From: Andreprevotia lacus DSM 23236
GTDB lineage: Bacteria; Pseudomonadota; Gammaproteobacteria; Burkholderiales; Chitinibacteraceae
Reading direction: 5' to 3'
NCBI RefSeq assembly: GCF_900176275.1
Contig: NZ_FWXD01000002.1
Coordinates: 131,975-195,974 of the forward strand
DNA: 64,000 nucleotides
Every line of letters begins with the position of its first letter. Position 1 is the first letter of the stretch. A model generated the notes under the pieces. That model made no database searches and was not told where the DNA came from. It saw only the letters and a program-made list of their open reading frames with translations. Positions 19,004 to 27,852 of the stretch are shown piece by piece. A program made the translations under genes and the position numbers.

Positions 19004-21135
19004 TGCTACTCCGCAACGATCTGATCCATTATCAAGACCGAGGTAATACGCTCCGCGTCCTTGCATTTCAAGGCGACGATGCCAAGACGGTTCTGATCGA
19101 TATCCATGATGCAGCAGCGCAACCGTTCATGGAGAAAACGGCTACGTTGCATGCTGACCTGGAGAGTGGTGCTGCCAGCCTCTTGTCAAATGATCCCTTG
19201 CTGCGGATCCTGGATGAACGCTCGATCCCTATAAAGCAGGTGGCTAGCCGTGATCGCGCATGGCAAATCATTGAGCCCCTCGTCCGCACACCAGAAATTT
19301 TCCTGCGATCTGAACGTGGCAAGTTAGTGACTGCTGCAGTGCATGAGCACAAAGTCACAGTGCAGTCTGTCTACCGCTACCTTCGTCGTTATTGGCAGCG
19401 CGGCCAGACACCGAACGCGCTTCTCCCTGACTATTGCAACTCAGGTGCCCCGGGGAAAACCCGGCGCTCCACCCCCGGTGTCAAAAGAGGACGGCCACGG
19501 AAGTTTGTTGATTCAACGGGAATTAATGTCACGCCCGAGATGCTGCAGATTTTTGCGGTGGCGATCCAGCGTTACTACGCTGGCGAGCGCAAGCGCTCAC
19601 TGGTCGATGCGTACGATGACATGATCAGGCAGTTTTTCCTGGATCAACATAGGGACGCTGAGACAGGGGAGGTGCACCATCGCTTCAAGGATGGTGCCGA
19701 GGACGGGCAGCCGACATTTGCCCAGTTCAACTACTGGTATGAAAAGCAATTCAGCCGCTTCGCGATCAAACGGGCCAGGGTTGGTGCCAAAATCTATGAC
19801 AAGGACCTGAGGGGCATCCTCGGTTCTTCAACAGCCCGGGAAACCGGGCCTGGCTCCAGATATCAGATCGATGCAACGATCGCCGATGTTTATCTGGTTT
19901 CCAGGCTCGACCGCAAAAAGATCATCGGTCGCCCGGTGCTCTACGTCGTGATTGATGTCTTCAGTCGGATGGTGGTGGGCATCTACATCGGCCTCGAGGG
20001 GCCATCCTGGGTGGGCGCCATGATGGCGCTGGCCAACGCAGCCGGCGACAAAGTCACGTATTGCCAGCGCTACGGGGTGGAGATTTCTGCTGCGGACTGG
20101 CCTTGTCATTACCTGCCAGAAACACTCCTCGGAGATCGCGGTGAAATAGCCAGCCGCTACATCGACAATCTTGCCAACAGCTTCAACATCGATATCGAAA
20201 ATGCCAGCTCCTATCGGGCGGACTGGAAAGGGATCGTGGAACAACGCTTCAAGTTGATTCCTGCCAAGTTCAAACCCTATGTTCCCGGGTACATCGAACC
20301 GGATTTTGGCGAGCGCGGCGCGCGTGATTACCGCCTAGATGCGATTCTGGACCTGGATGCGTTCACCCAAATCGTCATCGAATGCCTGCTCTACTACAAC
20401 AACTATCACGAGCTAAAAAAATATGATGCGGATCGCTCCGTGGTAGCGGACAACGTTCCTAGAATCCCTATTGAACTGTGGGATTGGGGCATTGCCAATC
20501 AGAGTGGGTCGTTGCGTGCATTCCCGGAAGAACGGGTCAAATTCCAGCTTCTGCCCACGGGTAAAGCTTCGGTCACGGCGCAAGGAATCAAGTTCAAAAA
20601 TGCTTACTACACCTGCTCCTTAGCGGTTGAACAGTACTGGTTTGATCAAGCGCGCCAATCCCGCTGGCGCTCCATCGAGATCAGCTATGACCCGCGGGAC
20701 ATCGAAGTTATCTATTTTCTGGACAAGGCCAGTAACAGCATTCAGGCATGTCATCTGACAGATCGCAGCCGGGCAGATCGGGGACTCTCTGAATGGGAAG
20801 TCGAACAGCAGGCCATTGCTGCCAAGCGGCAGTCCCAGCCTCGCAAACGAGAGCAGGTGCTGGCCCAGGCTGATTTGACCGCGGCGGTAGAGCGTGTAGT
20901 CAAGGCGTCGCGAGAAAAATCGGGTGACGTGACACATAGTGCTTCCAGCATCCGAGCGATTCGCTCGAACCGCGCTCAGGAAAAGGCAAGTAATCGGCAG
21001 GAAGAAACCTTCCGGCTGGGGGCCACGCCTAGCAGCCATGCCAAGGCGAAGGTCGTGCCATTGCGCCCGACCAGTAACGATTATGCGGAGCCGAGCATCG
21101 CTGAGATTTTAGGTGAGGATGACGATCATGACTGA
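19003..21135 (+). CDS. tnsB: Tn7-type transposase subunit TnsB (DDE recombinase)
   Basis: This 710-aa retroviral-integrase-superfamily transposase binds the 20-bp end sites and performs 3' cleavage and strand transfer. The catalytic triad is Asp290 (YQIDATIADVYL), Asp378 (LLGDRGEIAS) and Glu413 (WKGIVEQRFK), exactly 17 residues further on than the published D273/D361/E396 of Tn7 TnsB, so the spacing is perfectly conserved. N-terminal helix-turn-helix domains (about 100-200) precede the core. A charged C-terminal tail for TnsC contact ends in GEDDDHD. It overlaps tnsA by one base and tnsC by eight. Confidence 0.97.
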   Translation: MLLRNDLIHYQDRGNTLRVLAFQGDDAKTVLIDIHDAAAQPFMEKTATLHADLESGAASLLSNDPLLRILDERSIPIKQVASRDRAWQIIEPLVRTPEIFLRSERGKLVTAAVHEHKVTVQSVYRYLRRYWQRGQTPNALLPDYCNSGAPGKTRRSTPGVKRGRPRKFVDSTGINVTPEMLQIFAVAIQRYYAGERKRSLVDAYDDMIRQFFLDQHRDAETGEVHHRFKDGAEDGQPTFAQFNYWYEKQFSRFAIKRARVGAKIYDKDLRGILGSSTARETGPGSRYQIDATIADVYLVSRLDRKKIIGRPVLYVVIDVFSRMVVGIYIGLEGPSWVGAMMALANAAGDKVTYCQRYGVEISAADWPCHYLPETLLGDRGEIASRYIDNLANSFNIDIENASSYRADWKGIVEQRFKLIPAKFKPYVPGYIEPDFGERGARDYRLDAILDLDAFTQIVIECLLYYNNYHELKKYDADRSVVADNVPRIPIELWDWGIANQSGSLRAFPEERVKFQLLPTGKASVTAQGIKFKNAYYTCSLAVEQYWFDQARQSRWRSIEISYDPRDIEVIYFLDKASNSIQACHLTDRSRADRGLSEWEVEQQAIAAKRQSQPRKREQVLAQADLTAAVERVVKASREKSGDVTHSASSIRAIRSNRAQEKASNRQEETFRLGATPSSHAKAKVVPLRPTSNDYAEPSIAEILGEDDDHD

Positions 21136-22768
21136 TCCGATGATCGATATGCCTGAATTGCCGGAATATCGCGACAACCCCTTCATTGCACCATTGCCGC
21201 CACTTTGGGCGCCGCAAGAGACCGTCAAAGCGCTGAAGGATGTCCCGTTTTTTGACCCGAAAGAAAGGGCATACCCCGCACATTTGCGTATCCACTGTGT
21301 TGCACGACTGGCCCGATATTTCGAGCCGCTGGAACGCCAAGTCATGCTGGCAGAGCGTCTCGGGTTGTTGTTGCGGCAGGGCTATGTAGGTCGAAATCCA
21401 CTAGGTGGGAATTTCCAGCGCCAGCTCGCGCAAGGCCCGATTGCCATCAAGGACGGCAAATGGGGCGGGGCAAATTCCACTCACTGTACTGCGAGTGGCT
21501 CTACGCTGTTGGGATGCTCCGGGATCGGTAAGTCGACCGCGGTCGAACGGATTCTCAAGCTCTACCCGCAAGTAGTTCAACACGAAGCGCCGATTGCTCT
21601 CCGCCAATTGGTTTGGGTCAAAATCGATTGCCCCTACTCAGGTAGCCCGCGTCAGATGTGCATCAATTTTCTGAGTGTGGTCGACCAACTGCTTGGCACC
21701 AACTACCTGCACCAGTATTCCAACAGCCGTGTTGCCTCGGTCGACCATGCAATGGAGATGATGGCGATGGTTGCCAGGCTGCATGCGCTTGGCTTGCTGG
21801 TGATCGACGAGATCCAGCATCTGAAGAACGTCAAAGGCCTGGATCAGGAAATTTTGATGAGCTTCCTGGTGACGTTGGTCAATCGTATCAATGTCCCGGT
21901 GTTGCTGGTTGGGACCCCCCGTGCGCTTCCTATTCTGCAGGGGAATTTTCGGGAGGCACGGCGTGCCAGCGGCGTGGGCTCATTCACATGGGAGCCACTG
22001 GCGTACGATGGCACGTGGGGCTACTTCGTTAAGCAACTTTGGCGATATCAGTGGACTGCAGAACCGACACCGTTAACCGATGACCTCTCCGCTGTTTTGC
22101 ATGATGCCAGCCAGGGGGTCATCGACGTCGCGGTGAAACTATTCATGTTGAGTCAAATGCGCTTGCTGCGCATCGCTAGTTCGCGGCGCAATACGGCCGA
22201 GCGCATAGACGAAACATTGTTCCGCAAAGTATCCGCAGAGGATTTAAGACTGGTGCAGCCCATGCTGCAGGCGTTGAGGAAAGGGGATAGCAATGAGCTA
22301 GCCAAGTATGATGACCTGCGCCCATTCCGAGACTATGTTGTCGATTGCTTTGCCAGCAGCATGGGTGAAACAGCTGAAAGCCCGGTCAATCCAATGGTGG
22401 CGCCCAACAATTTGGGCGAAACCAGCACAGAGGAGGCTGCAGCTCCCTCGGACACCCAGAAAATTCTGGATGCTTTGCGCTCACTGGGCATCGCTCCCGA
22501 CGTTGCCAAGCTATTGGTTGAGGAAACCCTGGCTGCACAACCAGACGCCGACATCCTTGACGTGGTTGCCCTCATCTCCGCCCACCTGAAGGGCAAAACG
22601 ATTGCCAAGCAGAAGCCCCGGAAGCGAGACAAACCGCAGGCACCCGCCATGCCAGCCTCTGATTTGCGGCGGATCGTCGAAGAGGGGCAAGCGGCAGAGA
22701 TGAGTCCCTATGAGAGTTTGCGGAAGGCGGGCATAGTCCTTGATCTGCAAAACAGGGCGCTGCTTTAG
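21128..22768 (+). CDS. tnsC: Tn7-type regulator ATPase TnsC
   Basis: This 546-aa AAA+ ATPase (Tn7 TnsC has 555) polymerises on target DNA and connects the target selectors TnsD/TnsE with TnsAB. The Walker A motif is GCSGIGKS at 129-136 and the Walker B motif is LLVIDE at 223-228 (DEIQHLKN). The arginine and sensor region follows at about 255-300 (PVLLVGTPRALP). The ATG at 21128 overlaps the end of tnsB by eight bases; earlier in-frame starts at 21113 and 21119 are less well placed for a ribosome binding site. Confidence 0.95.
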   Translation: MTDPMIDMPELPEYRDNPFIAPLPPLWAPQETVKALKDVPFFDPKERAYPAHLRIHCVARLARYFEPLERQVMLAERLGLLLRQGYVGRNPLGGNFQRQLAQGPIAIKDGKWGGANSTHCTASGSTLLGCSGIGKSTAVERILKLYPQVVQHEAPIALRQLVWVKIDCPYSGSPRQMCINFLSVVDQLLGTNYLHQYSNSRVASVDHAMEMMAMVARLHALGLLVIDEIQHLKNVKGLDQEILMSFLVTLVNRINVPVLLVGTPRALPILQGNFREARRASGVGSFTWEPLAYDGTWGYFVKQLWRYQWTAEPTPLTDDLSAVLHDASQGVIDVAVKLFMLSQMRLLRIASSRRNTAERIDETLFRKVSAEDLRLVQPMLQALRKGDSNELAKYDDLRPFRDYVVDCFASSMGETAESPVNPMVAPNNLGETSTEEAAAPSDTQKILDALRSLGIAPDVAKLLVEETLAAQPDADILDVVALISAHLKGKTIAKQKPRKRDKPQAPAMPASDLRRIVEEGQAAEMSPYESLRKAGIVLDLQNRALL

Positions 22769-22779
22769 GAGCGCACCGT

Positions 22780-24591
22780 ATGCTTGCGTATTTTCCCAGC
22801 CCTTACCCTGATGAGTTGCTTTACAGCATCGTGGCGCGATTCGGGGCTCATACGCAGGCGCACAGTGCCAAGCAACTGACCGAGCTACTCTTTGGCTATC
22901 GCAGTGAAATAGCTGCAATCGCGTTGCCTGGACACATTCAGGCCCTTGCGGAGCAGCTGCCTCAGCCGCAGTGGGCCGCCGAGACGATCGTGACGCAGTG
23001 CACGCTGTATCCCTACTGGCTGGCGTTTCAGCCGCAGGTGGTCCAAGCGCAGGTGCTCTTCGCCATGTTACGAGGGAGCACGGTTGGCTTGGCATTCAAG
23101 CTCGGCATGCGACGTGACAGGATGCATATCCCGGACCAATTGCGGGCCTGCCCGTATTGCATTGAAGAAATGCGCCAGCGATATGGCGAACCCTATTGGC
23201 GGCGCAGCCATCAACTGCCTGGCGTCCTGGTTTGCCCGGAACATGGCGAACCGCTGATGGAGAGCAATGTGCCGGCGCCGCTTTCCAACCGGCATGCGTT
23301 CATGCCGGCAATATCCGTTTTGTCCTTGGCCCCACAAATACATCTGCCACTGCCGGTACATTGGCCTCAGCTGCAATGTCTGGCTGGCGCACTGGGTAAT
23401 CTGCTTGGTAACCCGCCTGAGGCCCGGGTGCCCCTTGCATGGCGCAGCGAGTACAAACAACAGTTGTTGGCCAAAGGGTACGGCCGAGGCAGCAGCATTG
23501 GTCTCGCCAAATTGAGCACCGAGATGGAAAGCTTCTATGCACCGGTCGCGCACTACCTTTTGCCTGGTGACTTGGGTGACATGCGTTGGGTTCAGGCGAT
23601 GTACCGCAGCAGAGGAGTGATGTCTCCGCTGTTCCACGTTCTGTTGCAGCTTTTTCTTGATGAATGCTACCCGGTTGCGGCGCCCTTCGGGATTGGCCCT
23701 TGGCCATGTTTGAATCCGCTAGAGCCTCACTTCGGCCAATTCACCGTGGACCATGTCGAGACGCATCACAATAGGGATGGTTTGGTTGGCCGCTTCGAAT
23801 GCAGGTGTGGGTACGTGTATACGCGTCGTGTCGATGCAGCTCGTGGCGGCCTCACAAACCCCAGACCCTTGCGCTATGGCGCGCGCTTTTTCGAGCAGTT
23901 GGCCGCATTTTTGCAGCAGGGACTTGGGCTCAGGGCGATAGCCAGGCGCTTGCAGGTAGACCCTGCAACAGCCAAACGGGCCATCCTGCAGATGACGAAC
24001 ACTGAGCTAACCACAGATAAGGCCTGCGCTGAGCTGCAGTCCCGTCGTCAAGGATGGCTGGCGCTCAGAAATCGCTTGCCGACTTGCGGCCGCAAAGCAC
24101 TGGCCTTGGCAAGTAGGGGGCTTTACCACTGGCTGCGCAAGCATGATGCGCCGTGGCTGCTTGCCCACATGCCACCACGACGAGGCGCTCATGAGGTAAA
24201 GACGCATGATTGGGATGCCAAGGACAGGTATTGGCAGGCCTGCTTGCCAGCAATTGCCGCGGAGATTTCCAAGGATGAGCCTCCCAAGCGGGTGACGCTC
24301 GCCGAACTCGCGCGCCGGTCAGGATTTGGTCGCTGGCTTTGTGATCATGTGCACCAATTGCCGCTGACACGTTCAACTGTCAATGTGCTTTGCGAATCGA
24401 CCGAGGCGTTTCAGATCCGCCGCCTTCACTGGACGGCGGCACAGATGAAAAAAGATCATCAACCCATCGTGGCGTGGCGTCTGCGCCGTCGAGCAACACT
24501 ACCGTCGCACGTCAGCCCGCAAGTCGAGGGAACCGTGGCATCTATTGTTCAAGTCGAATGGCGGCGAATTCATGGCCAGATTCCTCATTAA
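22780..24591 (+). CDS. tnsD: attTn7-targeting protein TnsD (TniQ family)
   Basis: This 603-aa target selector belongs to the TniQ/TnsD family. The N-terminal TniQ part starts MLAYFPSPYPDELLYSIVARF. A zinc-binding CCCH cluster is visible (Cys124, Cys127, Cys152, His155 in RACPYCIEEM and VLVCPEHGEPL, with the conserved HQLPGV between). The C-terminal half has several helix-turn-helix-like segments for reading the glmS 3' end. The insertion just after glmS agrees with its expected activity. It is longer than Tn7 TnsD (508). AGGAG precedes the ATG, 11 bases after tnsC. Confidence 0.93.
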   Translation: MLAYFPSPYPDELLYSIVARFGAHTQAHSAKQLTELLFGYRSEIAAIALPGHIQALAEQLPQPQWAAETIVTQCTLYPYWLAFQPQVVQAQVLFAMLRGSTVGLAFKLGMRRDRMHIPDQLRACPYCIEEMRQRYGEPYWRRSHQLPGVLVCPEHGEPLMESNVPAPLSNRHAFMPAISVLSLAPQIHLPLPVHWPQLQCLAGALGNLLGNPPEARVPLAWRSEYKQQLLAKGYGRGSSIGLAKLSTEMESFYAPVAHYLLPGDLGDMRWVQAMYRSRGVMSPLFHVLLQLFLDECYPVAAPFGIGPWPCLNPLEPHFGQFTVDHVETHHNRDGLVGRFECRCGYVYTRRVDAARGGLTNPRPLRYGARFFEQLAAFLQQGLGLRAIARRLQVDPATAKRAILQMTNTELTTDKACAELQSRRQGWLALRNRLPTCGRKALALASRGLYHWLRKHDAPWLLAHMPPRRGAHEVKTHDWDAKDRYWQACLPAIAAEISKDEPPKRVTLAELARRSGFGRWLCDHVHQLPLTRSTVNVLCESTEAFQIRRLHWTAAQMKKDHQPIVAWRLRRRATLPSHVSPQVEGTVASIVQVEWRRIHGQIPH

Positions 24592-26200
24592 GGACTTCCG
24601 AGAAAAGGATGAGCCGCTGGAGATATTCTGGCTGACCGGATTGCAACCGACGCCGGCGGAGCACGGTAGGGTACTGAGAGTCGTGACCAAGGGCATGCGC
24701 TCGGGTGAGCTCGCGCAGTGGGTGCTGCCGATAGACATGCTGCCCATCATGGCGCTGGGACGATGTTTCGAAAATGGGCGGATGCTGACCAAAATCTCGG
24801 CAGGCACGTTGAGTAGCCTGCAAATTGGTGACCTGGCCAGCGGAACCGAACTATCTTCGGCTGAGCTGCCCGCAGCGCTGTACTCATTCGCTGGCCGCAA
24901 GACCGGTGTACAGAAGCTGGTTCGATACGATGTTGGGACACACCACATCTATATCCCCACTTTCGAGTTGATTCGGTATTTTCTGGCGCACAACCGACTG
25001 TTGGCCGGCATGCTGATGTTTCCCGAACAGCTCCTGCTGCTGTATGACTTTGTAGCACCGGGTATTCATGATCACCTGCTGCTCAAATTCACCAGAATGA
25101 TCCGCCCCAGAATGCTTTCTCCGTCGTTTGCGGCTGAATTCGCTTGGTTGGCAGTTCATCCAGAAGGGCGTGCTAGCTGGGACAGCGTGAGCTCGAGATC
25201 CGCAGGGCAGCCCTATATGAGCATGAAGCTGCCACACACGACGGACTGCGAGCTGAGGTACCGAGGCATCCAGCAGGGAAACGATGTGCTCGTACTGGAA
25301 ATTCTTGGCGCTACCGGCCGGCAATTGCCGTGCAATGAGCTGTTTTATTCCCACCCTGCGTTTAAGCAGTCGGTGCGACACCACAAAGGTGGTCGGGACG
25401 TACAGGGTGGTGATGCTGGCGATGAACCGAGGACAAGGGATGAGCTCGAAATTCAGCGCCGCGCAAACGGCACACGCAAAAACAGCGCGCGGCACCTCGT
25501 AGAAGTCCCCCCGAAAAGCATGCCGTTTGGATCTTCCGTGCCGATCAAGAAGCTTTGGCGGGTCGTGGCCTCAAAGCCGAAGGATGGCAGTGAGCCCGAT
25601 CCCAAGCGCAAGAAGGCCGGCTTTCATGGACATGGCATGCTGCCGGTGGGTATGGGGCCGGAGAACATGTTCTCTGACCTTCCCCCGATCGAATTTCAGC
25701 TGCTGACGCCGCTTGATTGGGTCTTTGCGGGTGAGCTAATGGCGCTGGCCGAAACGATCAAAGTGCTCCAGGGCATGCTCGTTGATACCCAAGTATTCAT
25801 GTCGTTGTGCCAGTTGCCAGGCAACAGAGCGTTTGTTTGGGCTGGCGTGAGGATGCGGGGCTGTCTGGTTGTGTACTTCGAACCGAAGGGAAGGCCACCG
25901 GTTGTGCTGCTGGATGTTGACCGAAACGGTGCACATGCACTGGCCAGTATGGCGGTGCATTTCAAGGTAGTGACTGATTTTGCTGAGGTCGAAGAGGTGG
26001 TTGATGAATTGCTGAGCCAGCTTGTGGGACGCTTGGGGCGCTGGGGGCAAGCTGCTCCTGAGGGCGTGACTCGATGCTGCTACTGCGTTCCCATTCCGAA
26101 GGTCCAATCCCTTCGCCGAGGAGTCGTTTCTGAGGGGTATCAGTACAAAAGGGCTTTAGCGCTGGCGAAAAAATTGGGTTTGCCGCTGATGAGCGGCTAG
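24572..26200 (+). CDS. tnsE: TnsE-like protein for replication-coupled targeting
   Basis: This 542-aa protein occupies the tnsE position, directly after tnsD with a 20-base overlap, and is close in length to Tn7 TnsE (538). The best resemblance is THHIYIPTFELIRYFLAHNRLLAGML (about residues 125-150), matching the IPQLELARSLFLIN region of TnsE as I remember it. In the C-terminal part, LMALAETIKVLQ and RPPVVLLDVDRNGAHALASMAVHF match the TnsE DNA-binding domain. A basic linker at about 290-340 joins the halves. TnsE directs Tn7 into conjugating plasmids and replication forks, so this element has both routes. The ATG at 24572 is preferred over the TTG at 24545. Confidence 0.85.
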   Translation: MARFLIKDFREKDEPLEIFWLTGLQPTPAEHGRVLRVVTKGMRSGELAQWVLPIDMLPIMALGRCFENGRMLTKISAGTLSSLQIGDLASGTELSSAELPAALYSFAGRKTGVQKLVRYDVGTHHIYIPTFELIRYFLAHNRLLAGMLMFPEQLLLLYDFVAPGIHDHLLLKFTRMIRPRMLSPSFAAEFAWLAVHPEGRASWDSVSSRSAGQPYMSMKLPHTTDCELRYRGIQQGNDVLVLEILGATGRQLPCNELFYSHPAFKQSVRHHKGGRDVQGGDAGDEPRTRDELEIQRRANGTRKNSARHLVEVPPKSMPFGSSVPIKKLWRVVASKPKDGSEPDPKRKKAGFHGHGMLPVGMGPENMFSDLPPIEFQLLTPLDWVFAGELMALAETIKVLQGMLVDTQVFMSLCQLPGNRAFVWAGVRMRGCLVVYFEPKGRPPVVLLDVDRNGAHALASMAVHFKVVTDFAEVEEVVDELLSQLVGRLGRWGQAAPEGVTRCCYCVPIPKVQSLRRGVVSEGYQYKRALALAKKLGLPLMSG

Positions 26201-26335
26201 CGGGGTGCTTTGTCATCGTGATCCCTAGTCCTGACGCGATTTGCTACTGAAGCCGCGACGACGTCGCGCAAACAAAGCGCTGGAGTGGATATCCTCGCGA
26301 GTAGCCCCATGCCGCTCCAGTGGGCGCTGCTTTGC

Positions 26336-26662
26336 TCAGTGTGGCATCCTGCGCGCAGCACGAAGCATGTCAACAATCGCTCTCGCTCCACTTTCGGTGC
26401 CGTCCCAAACCTCCTTGATCGTTTCCATTAAAAGCAGGCTTCCAATCGGGTCAGGGCTAGGATTGTGAGCATCAATATGTGCATATTTGCACAATTTTAT
26501 GATGGCATCCCCTCTGCCGCTACATTGCCCGGCCAAAATTCTGCTGATTTGCCCTTGATCGACTTTAGTAAGTTCAGAAAGCTTTGATTGCGTTAATTTG
26601 TTGGTTTTCATGAAAAATTTCAGGCTTTGAACGATCCAAGGAATGTTGCTCTTGGGGTACAT
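26336..26662 (-). CDS. Cro/C1-type helix-turn-helix regulator, divergent from ietA
   Basis: This 108-aa protein contains LTQSKLSELTKVDQGQISRILAGQ (about 22-45), a Cro/C1-type helix-turn-helix. The C-terminal part is helical and unrecognised. The ATG at 26662 is chosen because AAAGGA precedes it, and a longer frame to 26716 lacks a site. It is divergent from ietA, with inverted repeats in the 180-base gap, so it probably represses its own promoter and the defence pair. The IetAS assignment of the partner genes makes a regulator of this kind plausible but is not proof. Confidence 0.82.
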   Translation of the reverse strand: MYPKSNIPWIVQSLKFFMKTNKLTQSKLSELTKVDQGQISRILAGQCSGRGDAIIKLCKYAHIDAHNPSPDPIGSLLLMETIKEVWDGTESGARAIVDMLRAARRMPH

Positions 26663-26701
26663 TGCGTATCCTTTGGGGGTGGCGTTTCGAAGAATCCTAA
26701 T

Positions 26702-26737
26702 GCATAATATGCACATAATTCAAGTATGCGAATTATG
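26702..26737. promoter_or_regulatory. Inverted repeats, likely operator of the divergent regulator
   Basis: Two symmetric elements lie between the regulator and ietA. One is an odd-length palindrome GCATAATATGC (26702-26712). The other is an inverted repeat CATAATTC (26714-26721) and GAATTATG (26730-26737) with an 8-base spacer. All share the core CATAAT or ATTATG. This is the expected arrangement for cooperative binding of a dimeric Cro/C1-type repressor. Confidence 0.6.
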
Positions 26738-26845
26738 CTGATTTTCATGTTACATGGCGCTTTACGGGTAAAGGTTCCGGTATCATTCGCGAAGAGGCGG
26801 TTCTGCCTGTGAGTGGGTAGGAGAATCGTTTTTTTGGAGGGATGT

Positions 26846-27844
26846 ATGTCGCGCGCGGATCTAATGGTCGGCTTGGTAAAGGCAGGAAGTGAAGGTGATC
26901 AACAGCGCTTTCGAGCAGCTGTTGAAGCGATCGCGGCTGAAGAGCGCGCGAAGCATCACCACGTCTTTGCCGACAAACTTGAGTCGAGTCTGCGATCAGC
27001 GACTACACGCCCCAAGGCCCCGGAGGTTGTGCGTAGTTACGATGGTGGTCATGGTGGTTTGCTCTACGAGATAGAGCCTCAGCGCACGTTGGGATCGCTT
27101 TTTCTTAGTGACGAAGTCAAAGCCGTTGCGGCTGAGCTGATCGAAGAGCAGTCGCGGAAAGATTTGCTTCGTTCGTATGGTTTGGAGCCTCGCCATCGTG
27201 TGCTGATGTCCGGCCCTCCTGGTAATGGTAAGACATCTCTCGCAGAAGCCATCGCCTGCGAGCTTATGGTTCCTTTATTCGTCGTTCGCTACGAGGCGGT
27301 CGTTGGCAGCTTCTTGGGCGAAACCAGCGGTCGCTTGAAAAAGCTATTCGATTTTGCGCGGACTCACGCTTGTGTCCTGTTTTTTGACGAGTTCGACACT
27401 CTGGGGAAAGAGCGTGGGGATACGCATGAGACGGGTGAGATCAAGAGAGTTGTAAGCTCTTTATTGTTGCAAATTGATTCGCTGCCAAGCCACGTCGTAA
27501 TCGTTACGGCAACAAACCACGGAGAGCTGTTGGACCGTGCCGTCTGGCGACGATTCCAGGTCAGGCTTTCCCTCGAGGGGCCCTCCGCTGCGCAGAGAGA
27601 GGCGTGGTTTGTACGTTTCCAGCAGAAGCTTGGTGTTTCGTTGGGGATGACGGCAAAGTCAATTGCAAGTAAGCTTAAGGTGGATAGCTATTCAGACTTG
27701 GAGCAGTTTTGTGAGGACGTGCATCGCCGTTATGTCTTGGCGATGCCTGCTGCGAACGTCAAAATCATCCTCGCTGAGCGTCTCAAGCAATGGGAGCTCC
27801 GGTCTGCCGCTATAAAGGTCAAGCAACCACCGCTTAGGGAGTGA
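26846..27844 (+). CDS. ietA: AAA ATPase of an IetAS-type defence pair
   Basis: This 332-aa protein has a helical N-terminus and a classical AAA core. Walker A is GPPGNGKT at 123-130, Walker B is VLFFDEFD at 177-184, sensor 1 is VIVTATNH, and an arginine-finger region (AVWRRFQVRL) follows. It closely precedes a subtilisin-like protease gene. An AAA ATPase plus subtilisin pair in this order is the IetAS system, which was first described for plasmid incompatibility or stability in Agrobacterium and later shown to protect against phages. The assignment rests on the gene pair, not on the ATPase alone. The ATG at 26846 follows GGAGGG; an upstream in-frame start at 26813 has no site. Confidence 0.85.
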   Translation: MSRADLMVGLVKAGSEGDQQRFRAAVEAIAAEERAKHHHVFADKLESSLRSATTRPKAPEVVRSYDGGHGGLLYEIEPQRTLGSLFLSDEVKAVAAELIEEQSRKDLLRSYGLEPRHRVLMSGPPGNGKTSLAEAIACELMVPLFVVRYEAVVGSFLGETSGRLKKLFDFARTHACVLFFDEFDTLGKERGDTHETGEIKRVVSSLLLQIDSLPSHVVIVTATNHGELLDRAVWRRFQVRLSLEGPSAAQREAWFVRFQQKLGVSLGMTAKSIASKLKVDSYSDLEQFCEDVHRRYVLAMPAANVKIILAERLKQWELRSAAIKVKQPPLRE

Positions 27845-27852
27845 GCAGCAAG

